Assembly: GCA_963839285.1 (NCBI GenBank) | Contig: CAWIUN010000001.1 | Span: 1-64,000 of the forward strand | Source: DASSSQ01 sp963839285 | Lineage (GTDB): Bacteria > Actinomycetota > Thermoleophilia > Gaiellales > Gaiellaceae | Reading direction: 5' to 3' | DNA length: 64,000 bases | Shown here: one piece after another, positions 8,478 through 18,007 of the stretch | How positions within the stretch are numbered: the first letter of the stretch is position 1 | Layout of the letters: the number at the start of each line of letters is the position of its first letter | Notes under the pieces: generated by a model | Database searches by the model: none | The model's input: only the letters and a program-made list of their open reading frames with translations | Told to the model about the DNA's origin: nothing | Program-made: the position numbers and the translations under genes

Positions 8478-8733
8478 GCGCGACGTTTTCGAAGACGTGG
8501 TCGCCGTGGCGCGGCAGATCGTCGCCGACGAGATCAAGCCCTACGAAGGGGCGGCCGCGATCTGGTCGAGGCTGGCGGAGGCCGACGATGAATACCCCGC
8601 TTCGCTTCGAGTGTTCGTTGGCCTGGCGAGCGAGTGGCAAGACCATCCTGAGTACCGACCGGGTCTTGAGGATGACATCCGGGAGGAGGCTCAGCGGTTG
8701 ATCGATGCCTCTGTCAGCGATGACGCGCTTTGA
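8470..8733 (+). CDS. small acidic immunity protein candidate
   Basis: 87 residues from GTG 8470, overlapping the preceding toxin stop by 8 bases. It is acidic and predicted all-helical (VFEDVVAVARQIVADEIKPYEGAAAIWSRLAE, EYRPGLEDDIREEAQRLIDAS) without cysteines or a signal peptide, so it should be cytoplasmic. Size, charge and position directly after a toxin cartridge indicate an immunity protein. I do not recognise a named Imm family. An upstream extension of the frame exists but lies inside the toxin gene. Confidence 0.6.
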   Translation: MVERDVFEDVVAVARQIVADEIKPYEGAAAIWSRLAEADDEYPASLRVFVGLASEWQDHPEYRPGLEDDIREEAQRLIDASVSDDAL

Positions 8734-9337
8734 CGAACACGTACTGAGGGCGGCCTTGCGAGCGGGGCGGCGTCTTATAGCCGCGACCGTGGCGCTCATC
8801 GTGGTGTCGTCGCTGATGCTGGTGTCAGCGGGAACCCCGCTGGCCAAGTCGTTGCCGTCACCGGCCCAGCACCGGTACGACGTCCTCGATGCAAGTACGA
8901 CCGACCTCCCTGGTGTCGCGTACGGCGCGCATCGCGGTGACCGGTTGGCCGCCCGATCGACTGCCGTCGCTGCGGTTGCACGTGGAGCATTCCGGAGCCC
9001 TGTTGCCAACCAGCTGTTCGGTGTTGCCGCAAAGGCGCGACTCCCGCGGTTCGATGGGCCAAAGCCGCGGTACGACGTCAATCCGGCGCACGTTCCCGGT
9101 CGCGGTCTCCGTCCCGGTAAGACGCCTCTTCCGCGTGATGCCGAAGATGTGTACCGACGCGCTGTGCCTAACGATCCGACCAATCCGACGGCGTGGTTTG
9201 GGCGCAACCCGGTTGGCAAGACGTATCGGTTCTCGGTCGACAACGCTGGCGGAGCCCACTTCAGCGGGATCGACGGTGTTGGCAGCGGCACTCGGAATCT
9301 CACCGACTACGCACGTCGTCGATTGGCGGGCGAATGA
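8705..9337 (+). CDS. membrane-anchored/secreted polymorphic-toxin cartridge, uncharacterised type
   Basis: 210 residues (ATG 8705; ATG 8720 is an equally good start). A basic N-terminus is followed by a hydrophobic helix (about 25-45, LIAATVALIVVSSLMLVSAG), i.e. a signal peptide or anchor. The C-terminal domain, YDVNPAHVPGRG, KTPLPRDAEDVYRRAVPND, PTAWFGRNPVGKTYRFS and GGAHFSGIDGVGSGTRNLTDYARRRL, resembles a tip domain found on many polymorphic toxins; its activity is unknown to me. It overlaps the upstream immunity gene and ends in an ATGA overlap with the next one. Codon use and base composition look less GC-rich than the chromosome around it. Confidence 0.6.
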   Translation: MPLSAMTRFDEHVLRAALRAGRRLIAATVALIVVSSLMLVSAGTPLAKSLPSPAQHRYDVLDASTTDLPGVAYGAHRGDRLAARSTAVAAVARGAFRSPVANQLFGVAAKARLPRFDGPKPRYDVNPAHVPGRGLRPGKTPLPRDAEDVYRRAVPNDPTNPTAWFGRNPVGKTYRFSVDNAGGAHFSGIDGVGSGTRNLTDYARRRLAGE

Positions 9338-9858
9338 CGGCGATACTCGCGGGCGACCGCCGCCTCGCTGCAATCGAGGCGGAAATCGAAGAGCCCCGGG
9401 ACGACCGGTGGTTGTTCGGCCATTTCCGCCTGTTCGCCCGTGGCGAGGCAATCGGCGATTGGGATGACGTTGTCACCCTCCGAGCGATCCTCGGGTGGTG
9501 GGAAGCGTTCATATCTGCGCCCATGGTCCGTTGGGATCCGCAATTGGCCGGTCTCGATGCAAGGGAAACGTTCGACGTACTTGTTGAGGCTGCGTATGCG
9601 GAGGGCGCGGCGGATGGTCCGATACGTGATGCGTTCAGCCGATTCCACATTGACCAGTTGGGGATGTCGGCGTTCGACGGCTATCGGGTGCTCCTCGTCG
9701 AACCCCCTGGAGGTGGCCAATGGCTCCTCTGGCAACGAGAGGACATCATCGACCGGATTCACGAGGCTTCCTTGCCAACTGGAACGCTGCAGACCATTGG
9801 CGCCGAGTTCGTCGCGGCCTTTTCATCCGTCGCCCCGATCGGAGACAAGGCTAAGTGA
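9334..9858 (+). CDS. Imm42-like immunity protein
   Basis: 174 residues from ATG 9334, overlapping the toxin stop. The N-terminal segment (GDRRLAAIEAEIEE, WLFGHFRLFARGEAIGDWDDVVTLRAILGWWEAFI) resembles the Imm42 family: an aromatic beta-strand with a G-x-x-IGD turn followed by a helical segment. No signal peptide or cysteine is present, consistent with a cytoplasmic inhibitor. Position directly after a toxin cartridge supports immunity function. Assignment to Imm42 rests on remembered family pattern, so confidence in the exact family is moderate. Confidence 0.55.
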   Translation: MTAILAGDRRLAAIEAEIEEPRDDRWLFGHFRLFARGEAIGDWDDVVTLRAILGWWEAFISAPMVRWDPQLAGLDARETFDVLVEAAYAEGAADGPIRDAFSRFHIDQLGMSAFDGYRVLLVEPPGGGQWLLWQREDIIDRIHEASLPTGTLQTIGAEFVAAFSSVAPIGDKAK

Positions 9859-10600
9859 TCCGCGGGTACTGCTCGTCCTTGGCTGCTTCGCGAGCGCTTT
9901 CGCGACTGCACTCGGTCGGCGTCATTGCGCTCCTTCGCTGCTGTCGGTGAGTTCCCCAGCCCGGTCGCCGCGGAGTAGGGAGTGGGACGGTCTCCGCAGC
10001 CGTTCCGCTCGAGTTGACTGACCGACCTGGCCGCCCGGGCTCCCGCGCATTCAACCGGGGTCTACGCAGGGTCGACGCCTCTGCCGTTTGGTGTCTTTGG
10101 CCGCCACCGCCGCAGCTTGGATCCCGTGGAGCCATGCGGCTCCGCGCGACTGGACGCGTCCTCAGACGACACCTGTTCAGCTCTCGTAATGATGGGGTCC
10201 GGGGTTCGAGTCCCCGCGTCGGCTTGAGTGCAGGCCTCGCAGCGTGAGGTTCTGATGGCGCCTGCTGGTACCGGGCATGTACCACGTCGCGTCCGATGCT
10301 CGCCGCCTTCGCGACCGAAGAAGCGCGTTCCTCGGCCTGGACGCGACGCGAAAACCTGACGTCAAACATGGCCTGAGTCCTGCGAAGCCTCCGGTGATCG
10401 GGGCCGTTTCGGCGTCGGCTGACGGCCTCGGTGCACGCGCGCCCGCAGATGCACGTTGACGAGCATCCGTCTCGCGAGGCACCTCGGTTCGAGTCCGTCG
10501 ACGGCGGTCGCGCAGGTTGCGGCCACCGGCGAAATCGGCAAGGCTGGCACGTAGCACACGGCACGTGTGGCCCGCTGGCAGCCGCCCGACGAGAGGAGCC
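9859..10600. other. 742-bp non-coding stretch at the island A/B junction
   Basis: No reading frame here has a credible start, ribosome site or recognisable product on either strand; the long minus-strand frame across it is the antisense of the downstream regulator. It contains the second tRNA-Thr repeat (10183-10224). No integrase remnant or inverted repeat could be recognised. A promoter for the LuxR-type gene probably lies in its last part, but none could be picked out with confidence. Confidence 0.6.
10183..10224. repeat. attachment-site direct repeat, copy 2 (tRNA-Thr 3' fragment)
   Basis: Identical over 42 bp to 4830-4871. Upstream of the repeat the sequence is unrelated to the 5' half of the tRNA, so this is a 3' fragment and not a second tRNA gene. 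With copy 1 it brackets a 5.35-kb segment containing the toxin genes. Confidence 0.85.
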
Positions 10601-13489
10601 ATGACTCCGACCCGCCGCGCGCTCTTGGATCGTGAACGCGAGCTCGAGCTCCTCTCGGGTGCGCTGGCCGCCGCCTGTGCGGGGCGGCCGGGTTTCGCGG
10701 TCGTAGCGGGCGAGGCGGGAATCGGGAAGACGCGGCTGCTCGACGAGCTGGCCGACCTCGCCGTGGCGCGCGGCTGCCTGACGCTGGCGGGCCGGGCCGC
10801 GGAGTTCGAGCGGGGGCTTCCCTTCGGGCTCCTGATCGACGCGCTCGACGACTACCTGCGCTCGCTCGACGCGAGCGTCCTCGACCGCCTGGCGATCGAC
10901 CGGCTCGGAGCGCTCGCGGCCGTCTTCCCCTCGCTGCGCTCGCTGGGGGAGGCGGTCGAGCACCCGGTGTCGGCGACGGAGCGGTTCCGCCTGCACCAGG
11001 CGGTGCGGGAGCTGGTCGAGCGTCTCGCGGCGCAGCGCGCGGTCGTGCTCATCCTCGACGACCTTCAGTGGGCCGACGGCGCGTCGATCGAGCTGATCGC
11101 CTCCCTGCTGCGCCGGCCGCCGCAGGCCGCGGTCATGGTCGGGATGGGCCTGCGCACGAGCCGGGAGTCCGCCGCCGCCAGGGCGATCGGGGAGCTCGAG
11201 CGGGCGGGCGCGGCCGAGATGATCGAGCTCGGGCCGCTCTCCCGCGACAGCGTGCGGCTCCTCGTCGGCGACGCGGACGGAGCCGAGTTCGACCAGATCC
11301 ACCACGAGAGCGGCGGCAACCCGTTCTACGCGCTGGAGCTCGTCCGCTCCGGCATGCGCGACGGGCCGGTCGCGAGCGGCGTCGCCGGAACGCCCTCCAC
11401 CGTCGCGAGGGCGATCGCGTCCGAGCTCGACGCCCTCACTCGAGGAGGGCGCGAGCTGGCCCAGGCGGCCGCCGTGGTCGGCGACCCGTTCGAGCTCGAT
11501 CTCGCCGCAGCGGCGTCCGGCGGCACCGAGGAGGAGATGTGGGAGCACGTCGACGAGCTCGTCGCGAGCGATCTGGTCAGGCCGACGCACGTGCCCCGGC
11601 GGTTCCAGTTCCGGCATCCGCTCGTGCGGAACGCGATCTACGGCTCGTGCCCGCCGAGCGTGCGGGTGGCGTGTCACACGCGCGCGGCCGATGCACTCCT
11701 GCGGAGGGGAGCGCCGGCGACGACGCTCGCGCGGCATGTCGAGCAGTCGGCGCGGCACGGCGACGCCGTCGCGATCGAGCTGCTCCGGCGGGCGGGTGAG
11801 GAGACCGCAGGTCGGGCGCCGACGAGTGCGGCCCTGTGGTTCGCGGCCGCGGCCCGGCTGCTTCCGCACGACGCGCCCGCGGAGGAGCAGATCAGCCTGC
11901 TCACGTCGCTGGCGGGCGTCCTGACGACGATCGGGCGGTTCGGTGATGCCCACCGGGCGCTCGAGAGGTGCATCGCGGCCGTTCCTCCCGGGGAGGTCGA
12001 GCTCCGCGTCGGCCTGATCGTCGACTGCGCAGTGCTCGAGCAGCTCCTCGGCCGCCACCAGGACGCGCGGGCGCGCCTCGTGCGGGCCTACGACGAGCTC
12101 GTCGACGTGCGCTCGCCCGCCGGTGTGTCGCTGCTGATCGCGCTCTCGGCGAACAGCCTCTACCTCTCCGACTACGCGGCCATGCTCGACTGGGGGCGTC
12201 TGGCAGTCGAGGCCGCCGACGCGGGGGCCGGCGACTCGCGTGCCGCGGCCGCGCTCGCCGCGTACACGATGGGCGCCGCGTTCGCGGGCCGGATCGAGCT
12301 CGCCCGCGAGCTGCACGGCCGAACCGCTCACGTCATCGACGCGCTCGGCGACGATGTGCTCGCGCGCCGGCTCGACGCGCTGAGCAACCTCGCGACCGCG
12401 GAGCTGTACCTCGACCTGTACGCCGGCTCCTGCAGGCACGGCGAGCGAGGGCTCGACCTCGCACGGGCGACGGGCCAGACCCAGCTCCTGCCGATCCTGA
12501 CCCCGATCCTCGGCTGCTCGCTCTGGATGATCGGAGAGACCGCGAGGTCGGCGGAGGTGCTGGACGAGGCGATCGAGGCGGCCCGTCTGGCCGGAAACAC
12601 GCAGGCGCTGTCGGCGAGCCTCTTCAACCGGGCGCTGTCGGCGTCGATGGCGGGGGACATCGGCACCGCGCTCGAGCTGGGCGCGGAGAGCGTCGAGCTG
12701 GCGCGGGAGGTCGACAACGGCGTCATCTCCGCGTTCGCGGGGGCGATCCACGCCCAGGCGCTGCTCGAGTCGGGCGACGCGGCCGCGGCGCTCGACCTGC
12801 TGCTGTCGAGCGGCGGCGGCCCGGAGCTGCCGCTGCTCGCCGGCGGCTGGCGCGCGACGTACCTGGAGCTGCTGACACGCTGCCAGCTCGAGCTCGGCCG
12901 GCGCGAAGAGGCCCGCGCCGCGGCCCGGCTCCTGCGCACGCAGGCGGACGCGCTCGAGCTCGGCCTGCCCCGGCTGATGGCCGACCGGGCGGACGCGGCG
13001 GTCGCGCTGGCGGACGGAAATCCGCACGCGGCCGTCGAGCCGGCCCTGTCGGCGGTCGCGACGGCGGAGCGGATCGGCGCGCGGGCCCACGCGGCGGCGT
13101 CCCGTCACCTTGCCGGCCGCGCGCTCGGCGCGGCGGGTCGCCAGGGCGAGGCGATCGAGCAGCTCGAGCGCGCGGCGGCGGAGTTCGAGGCGATGGGAGC
13201 GCTGCGCTACCGGGATCAGGCCGACTCGCAGCTCCGCAAGCTCGGCCGCCCGGTGCACCGCCGCACACGGCCGGGCGTACCCGGGAGCAACGGTGTCGCG
13301 CTGCTCACCGGCCGCGAGCTGGAGGTGGCGGAGCGCGTGCTCGAGCGGCGCACGAACCGCGAGATCGCCGGCGAGCTCTTCCTGAGCCTGAAGACGGTCG
13401 AGACGCACATGCGAAACATCTTCAACAAGCTCGGCGTCTCCTCCCGCGGCGAGGTCGCGCAGGTGCTGGCCCGCGCCCGTACCCCGTAG
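10601..13489 (+). CDS. large LuxR-family (LAL/MalT-type) ATP-binding transcriptional regulator
   Basis: 962 residues; start at ATG 10601 because GAGAGGAG lies just upstream, although the frame is open further 5'. An AAA/STAND ATPase forms the N-terminus with Walker A GEAGIGKT (37-44) and Walker B VVLILDDLQWADG. A long helical TPR-like middle follows (about 350-880). The C-terminus is a LuxR helix-turn-helix, LTGRELEVAERV, TNREIAGELFLSLKTVETHMRNIFNKLGV. LAL proteins are ATP- and ligand-dependent activators. It is the first gene of island B, and the genes after it run in the same direction, so it may control the ABC exporter. Ligand unknown. Confidence 0.88.
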   Translation: MTPTRRALLDRERELELLSGALAAACAGRPGFAVVAGEAGIGKTRLLDELADLAVARGCLTLAGRAAEFERGLPFGLLIDALDDYLRSLDASVLDRLAIDRLGALAAVFPSLRSLGEAVEHPVSATERFRLHQAVRELVERLAAQRAVVLILDDLQWADGASIELIASLLRRPPQAAVMVGMGLRTSRESAAARAIGELERAGAAEMIELGPLSRDSVRLLVGDADGAEFDQIHHESGGNPFYALELVRSGMRDGPVASGVAGTPSTVARAIASELDALTRGGRELAQAAAVVGDPFELDLAAAASGGTEEEMWEHVDELVASDLVRPTHVPRRFQFRHPLVRNAIYGSCPPSVRVACHTRAADALLRRGAPATTLARHVEQSARHGDAVAIELLRRAGEETAGRAPTSAALWFAAAARLLPHDAPAEEQISLLTSLAGVLTTIGRFGDAHRALERCIAAVPPGEVELRVGLIVDCAVLEQLLGRHQDARARLVRAYDELVDVRSPAGVSLLIALSANSLYLSDYAAMLDWGRLAVEAADAGAGDSRAAAALAAYTMGAAFAGRIELARELHGRTAHVIDALGDDVLARRLDALSNLATAELYLDLYAGSCRHGERGLDLARATGQTQLLPILTPILGCSLWMIGETARSAEVLDEAIEAARLAGNTQALSASLFNRALSASMAGDIGTALELGAESVELAREVDNGVISAFAGAIHAQALLESGDAAAALDLLLSSGGGPELPLLAGGWRATYLELLTRCQLELGRREEARAAARLLRTQADALELGLPRLMADRADAAVALADGNPHAAVEPALSAVATAERIGARAHAAASRHLAGRALGAAGRQGEAIEQLERAAAEFEAMGALRYRDQADSQLRKLGRPVHRRTRPGVPGSNGVALLTGRELEVAERVLERRTNREIAGELFLSLKTVETHMRNIFNKLGVSSRGEVAQVLARARTP

Positions 13490-13561
13490 CGAGAGATCAG
13501 GGTCGCAGCTCAGGGTCGGTCACCGATGTCCGACCGGGGCGCCCGCGGTGAGGATCGGCCG

Positions 13562-13804
13562 ATGCCGCTCTTCGTGCTTCACCACCGCCACGAAGCCGAC
13601 GAGTGCCCGGCCGTCTACGCCGCCTGGAAGGGATACGACAGCCCGCTCCGGCGGATGCCCGCGCTCGCGTCCTGCCGTCACGGCGGCCACTCGATCTGGT
13701 GGAACGTCGAGGCGAGCGACGAGCGCAGCGCTCTGGAGCTGCTGCCGCTGTACGTCTCCGAGCGCTCGGCCGCCTTCGCCGTCAGCGAGGTCGAGATCCC
13801 GTGA
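13562..13804 (+). CDS. small hypothetical protein
   Basis: 80 residues beginning MPLFVLHHRHEADECPAVYA; an in-frame ATG at 13526 would add 12 residues, but GGTGAGG precedes the chosen start more closely. The sequence alternates strands and helices (LASCRHGGHSIWWNVEAS, ALELLPLYVSERSAAFAVSEVEIP), suggesting a small ferredoxin-like alpha/beta fold. I cannot name a family. It lies between the LAL regulator and the ABC ATPase, about 50 bases from the latter, so it probably belongs to that operon. Confidence 0.6.
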   Translation: MPLFVLHHRHEADECPAVYAAWKGYDSPLRRMPALASCRHGGHSIWWNVEASDERSALELLPLYVSERSAAFAVSEVEIP

Positions 13805-13856
13805 GCGGCCGGACCGACGAACGACCGATGAGCCGCCCCGACGAGAGGAGCACCTG

Positions 13857-14629
<773 letters not shown>

Positions 14630-14633
<4 letters not shown>

Positions 14634-17157
14634 GGCGCGTCGCGCTCAAGGGCATGCTCGGCCGCAAGCTCCGCACCCTCCTGACCGCGCTCGCGATCGT
14701 GATCGGGGTCTCGATGGTCAGCGGGACGTTCGTCCTCACCGACACGATCGACCGGGCGTTCCACTCGATCTTCGTCTCCTCGTACGCGCAGACCGACGCG
14801 GTGATCAGCGGCAAGAAGCTCGTCGACTGGTCGGCGAGCGGGAACGCGACTGTCCCGGAGCCCGTGCTCGCGAAGGTGCGGGCGCTGCCCGAGGTGGAGC
14901 AGGCGGACGGCGCGATCCTCGACTTCGACAGCGACGCCGACCTCGCACCGCTGCTCGACCGCGAACGGGAAGGTGATCAGCTCGGAGGGCTACGGCTTCG
15001 GGATCGACCCCGCGCGCCGAGCGCTTCAACCCGTTCCGGCTGACCGAGGGCCGCTGGGCGGCCGCGCCGGACGAGGTCGTGCTCGACGCGGACACCGCCG
15101 CGGGCGAGCACTTCGCGCTCGGGCGACTCGATCCGCGTGTCGGCCGACGGCCCGACCCGCAGCTACCGCGTCGTCGGCGTGCTCAAGTTCGGCGACCTCT
15201 CCTCGCTCGGCGGCGCGACGATCGCCCTCTTCAGCGTCCGGGGCGCCCGCGACCTGCTCCACAAGCGGGGCTACGACTCGATCGCGGTCGCCGCGGCGGA
15301 CGGCGTCTCCTCGCAGCGGCTGCTCGCGGCGCTGAGGAAGGTCGTGCCCGCAACCGTCCAGGCGAGGTCGGGCGCGGAGCAGGCGAGCAGGGACGAGAAG
15401 GACGTCGCCGGCTTCATGACCTTCATCCGCATCTTCCTGCTCGGCGTTCGGCGGCGTCGCGCTGTTCGTCGGCGCCTTCGTCATCTTCAACACGCTCTCG
15501 ATCACCGTCGCCCAGCGGACGCGCGAGCTCGCGACGCTGCGGACGCTCGGCGCCTCGCGGCGGCAGGTGCTGCGCTCGATCCTGCTCGAGTCGCTCGTGA
15601 TCGGCCTCGGCGCGTCGCTCGTCGGGCTTGTCGCCGGCGTCGGCCTGGCGAAGCTCCTCGGCTCGCTGATGTCGGCCTTCGGGCTCGGCTTGCCGCAGGC
15701 CTCGCTCGTCTTCGGCCGCCGGACGATCGTCGTCTCGCTCGCCGTCGGCGTCGCTGGTCACGCTGATCGCAGGGCTGCTGCCGGCGGTGAAGGCGACCCG
15801 CGTGCCGCCGATCGCGGCAGTTCGCGAGGGAGCGATTCCGGACGCGATCGCGCCGCCGGTCGCATCTCGTCGGTCTCGTGCTCGGATCGATCGGCGTCGT
15901 GCTGCTCGTCTACTCGATGCTCGGCGCCGGCAATCCGATCCCGGTCGTCGCAGGCTGCCTGCTGCTCTTCGTCGGCGTCGCCACCGTCGCCGCACGGCTG
16001 GTTCCCGGGCTCGTCTCCGTCGTCGGCGGGCCGTCGCGATCGTTCGGCGGCCCGGCGGGCCGGCTGGCGAACCGGAACGCGACCCGCAGTCCGGCCCGCA
16101 CCGCCTCGGCGGCCGCAGCGCTGATGATCGGGCTCGCGCTCGTGACGCTGTTCGCGGTGCTCGGCCAGGGGCTCCGCGGCTCGGACCGGCGCGCGGTCGA
16201 GCAGCAGCTGATCGCGGACTACGTCGTCAAGGCCGACGGCGATCCCGGCACGCTTCCGACCACCGCCGCGACCGCGCTTGGCTCGATCGACGCCCGCGTG
16301 GCGTCTGTCCGCTTCGACCGCGGCAGGATCGGCAAGACCAACGTCAGCGTCCACGGCGTCGACGCGGCCGTCACCAGGGCCGTCCACTTCGACTGGACGC
16401 AGGGATCGGACGCTTCGATCGCCGCGCTCGGCAGGTCGGGCGCCGTGCTGCCGCGCTCCTTCGCGTCCGATCACCATCTCGGCGTCGGAGACGCGCTTCA
16501 CGTTCCGGACGGCGGCCGGCAGGCCGGTCGCGCTGCGGGTCGCCGCGATCCACGACCCCCCGAAGCTCGACCAGATCCTCGACGGGGTGATCGTCTCAAA
16601 GTCGACCTTCGACCGGGCGTTCCCGCGGCCGCAGGACGACTACGTGTTCGTGGCGCGGCGACGTCGAGAAATCGGCGCTCGAGGCCGCGCTCGGCAGCTT
16701 CCCGGCGGCCCAGGTCTTCACCCGGGAGGGCTTCATCGAGGACCGCTCCGCGTTCGTGGGGCAGTTCCTGAACATGGTCTACGTGCTGCTCGCGCTCTCG
16801 GTCGTCGTCAGCCTGTTCGGGATGGTGAACACGCTCGTGCTCTCGGTCTTCGAGCGCACGCGCGAGCTGGGGATGCTGCGCGCAGTCGGCATGACGAGAC
16901 GGCAGGTGGGGCAGATGGTGCGGCACGAGAGCGTGATCGTCGCGTTGATCGGCGCCGCCACCGGGATCCCGCTCGGGCTGGGTCTCGGCGCCGCCGTCAT
17001 CCGTCGGATCTCGGACTACGGCGTCGCCTACCACGTGCCGGTCGCGGCGATCCTCGTGTTCCTCGCGATCACGATCGTCGCCGGGCTAGGCGCGGCGCTG
17101 CTCCCGGCCCGGCGGGCGTCGCGGCTCAACATCCTCCGGGCGCTGCAGTACGAGTAG
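14630..17157 (+). pseudogene. FtsX/MacB-type ABC transporter permease, eight +1 frameshifts
   Basis: Starts at ATG 14630 within the ATPase stop. The product is about 840 residues with two FtsX units: TM1 (TALAIVIGVSMVSGTFVLTDTI), a periplasmic MacB-like domain, three helices around FIIFNTLSITVAQRTRELATLRTLGA-type sequence, a second extracytoplasmic part, and a final FtsX unit (NTLVLSVFERTRELGMLRAVGM to RASRLNILRALQYE). Single extra bases near 14963, 15011, 15124, 15443, 15752, 15865, 16495 and 16657 move the frame +1 each time. The residues on both sides remain well conserved. Exporters of this type move peptides, lipoproteins or drugs; the substrate is unknown. Confidence 0.7.
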
Positions 17158-17256
17158 ATGCACCGTCCGATCGTCACCGCTCTGCGCCACGACCGTGCGC
17201 ATCCGGGCCGCCGTCGCCCTCGAAGTCGCCGACGACGACCTGCAACGCGACCGATC

Positions 17257-17290
17257 GATGAGGTCCGGGATTGGAGTCCCCGCGTCGGCT
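17257..17290. repeat. degenerate attachment-site repeat, copy 3 (tRNA-Thr 3' fragment)
   Basis: Thirty-one of 34 bases match the 3' end of tRNA-Thr (4838-4871) in the same orientation, including an intact CCCCGCGTCGGCT end and a further matching CTC. The differences at 17261, 17270 and 17273 would disrupt the T-arm, so it is not a functional tRNA. It probably marks the distal border of a second, older integration (island B) or the original right end of the composite element. Confidence 0.7.
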
Positions 17291-17317
17291 CTCGCGATCG
17301 CGCGCCGGGGCGGGTGC

Positions 17318-18007
17318 TCAGGCGGCGGCGACCGGGCTCGCGGCGACGAGCTTGCCGTCGCGGACGCCCACCCGCCGCGGCGCGCGGGCGGCGAGGGCCG
17401 CGTCGTGCGTTGCGACGATCACGGTCGAGCCGTGCTCGGCGGCCAGGCTTGCGAGCAGGTCGACGATCTCGCCGCCGGTGGTTGTGTCGAGGTTGCCGGT
17501 CGGCTCGTCGGCGAGGACGACGCGCGGCTCGACCGAGAGGGCGCGCGCGATCGCGACCCGCTGCTGCTCGCCGCCGGACATGTGCGCGGGCAGGTGATCC
17601 GCGCGCTCGGCGAGCCCCACCTCGCCGAGCATGCGGAGCGCCTGCCCGCGGTCTCCCCCGACGGGGGCGAGCTTCGCCTCGACGTTCTCGAGCGCGGTCA
17701 GCGTCGGGATCAGGTTGAACTGCTGGAAGACGAAGCCGAAGGAGCGCAGGCGCAGCTCGGCCAGCTCGCGGTCGGGCAGCGCGGCGAGGTCGCGGCCCTC
17801 GAAGAGGACGTCGCCGGCGCTGGGGCGGTCGAGCGCGCCCAGGATCTGCAGCAGCGTCGTCTTGCCCGACCCGCTCGGGCCTTCGAGGGCGACGAACTCG
17901 CCGGCGCCGATCTCGAGGTCGACGCCGTCGAGAGCCCGCACGGTCGTCGGGCCGCGCTGGAAGAGCTTCGCGATCCCGCGGAGGCTGTAGAGCGGCGCCT
18001 CCATCAC
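17318..18007 (-). CDS. MacB/LolD-type ABC transporter ATPase
   Basis: 229 residues with Walker A GPSGSGKT (43-50), Q-loop FVFQQFNLIPTL, signature MSGGEQQR, Walker B VVLADEPTGNLD and H-loop VIVATHD. The FQQFNL and EPTGNLDT motifs are those of the MacB/LolD/FtsE branch. The start overlaps the stop of the upstream permease gene, so both form one operon. The gene is intact, unlike the island B exporter that converges on it, and lies just outside the third tRNA repeat. Confidence 0.9.
   Translation of the reverse strand: MMEAPLYSLRGIAKLFQRGPTTVRALDGVDLEIGAGEFVALEGPSGSGKTTLLQILGALDRPSAGDVLFEGRDLAALPDRELAELRLRSFGFVFQQFNLIPTLTALENVEAKLAPVGGDRGQALRMLGEVGLAERADHLPAHMSGGEQQRVAIARALSVEPRVVLADEPTGNLDTTTGGEIVDLLASLAAEHGSTVIVATHDAALAARAPRRVGVRDGKLVAASPVAAA

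Noticed and set aside
10183..10224. Second tRNA-Thr gene
   Set aside because: Only the part from the anticodon loop to the acceptor end is present; the 5' acceptor strand, D-arm and 5' anticodon strand are missing.
9851..13408. 1185-codon open frame on the minus strand
   Set aside because: It is exactly antisense to the LAL regulator, has an Arg/Glu/Pro-rich composition typical of GC-rich shadow frames and no recognisable domain.
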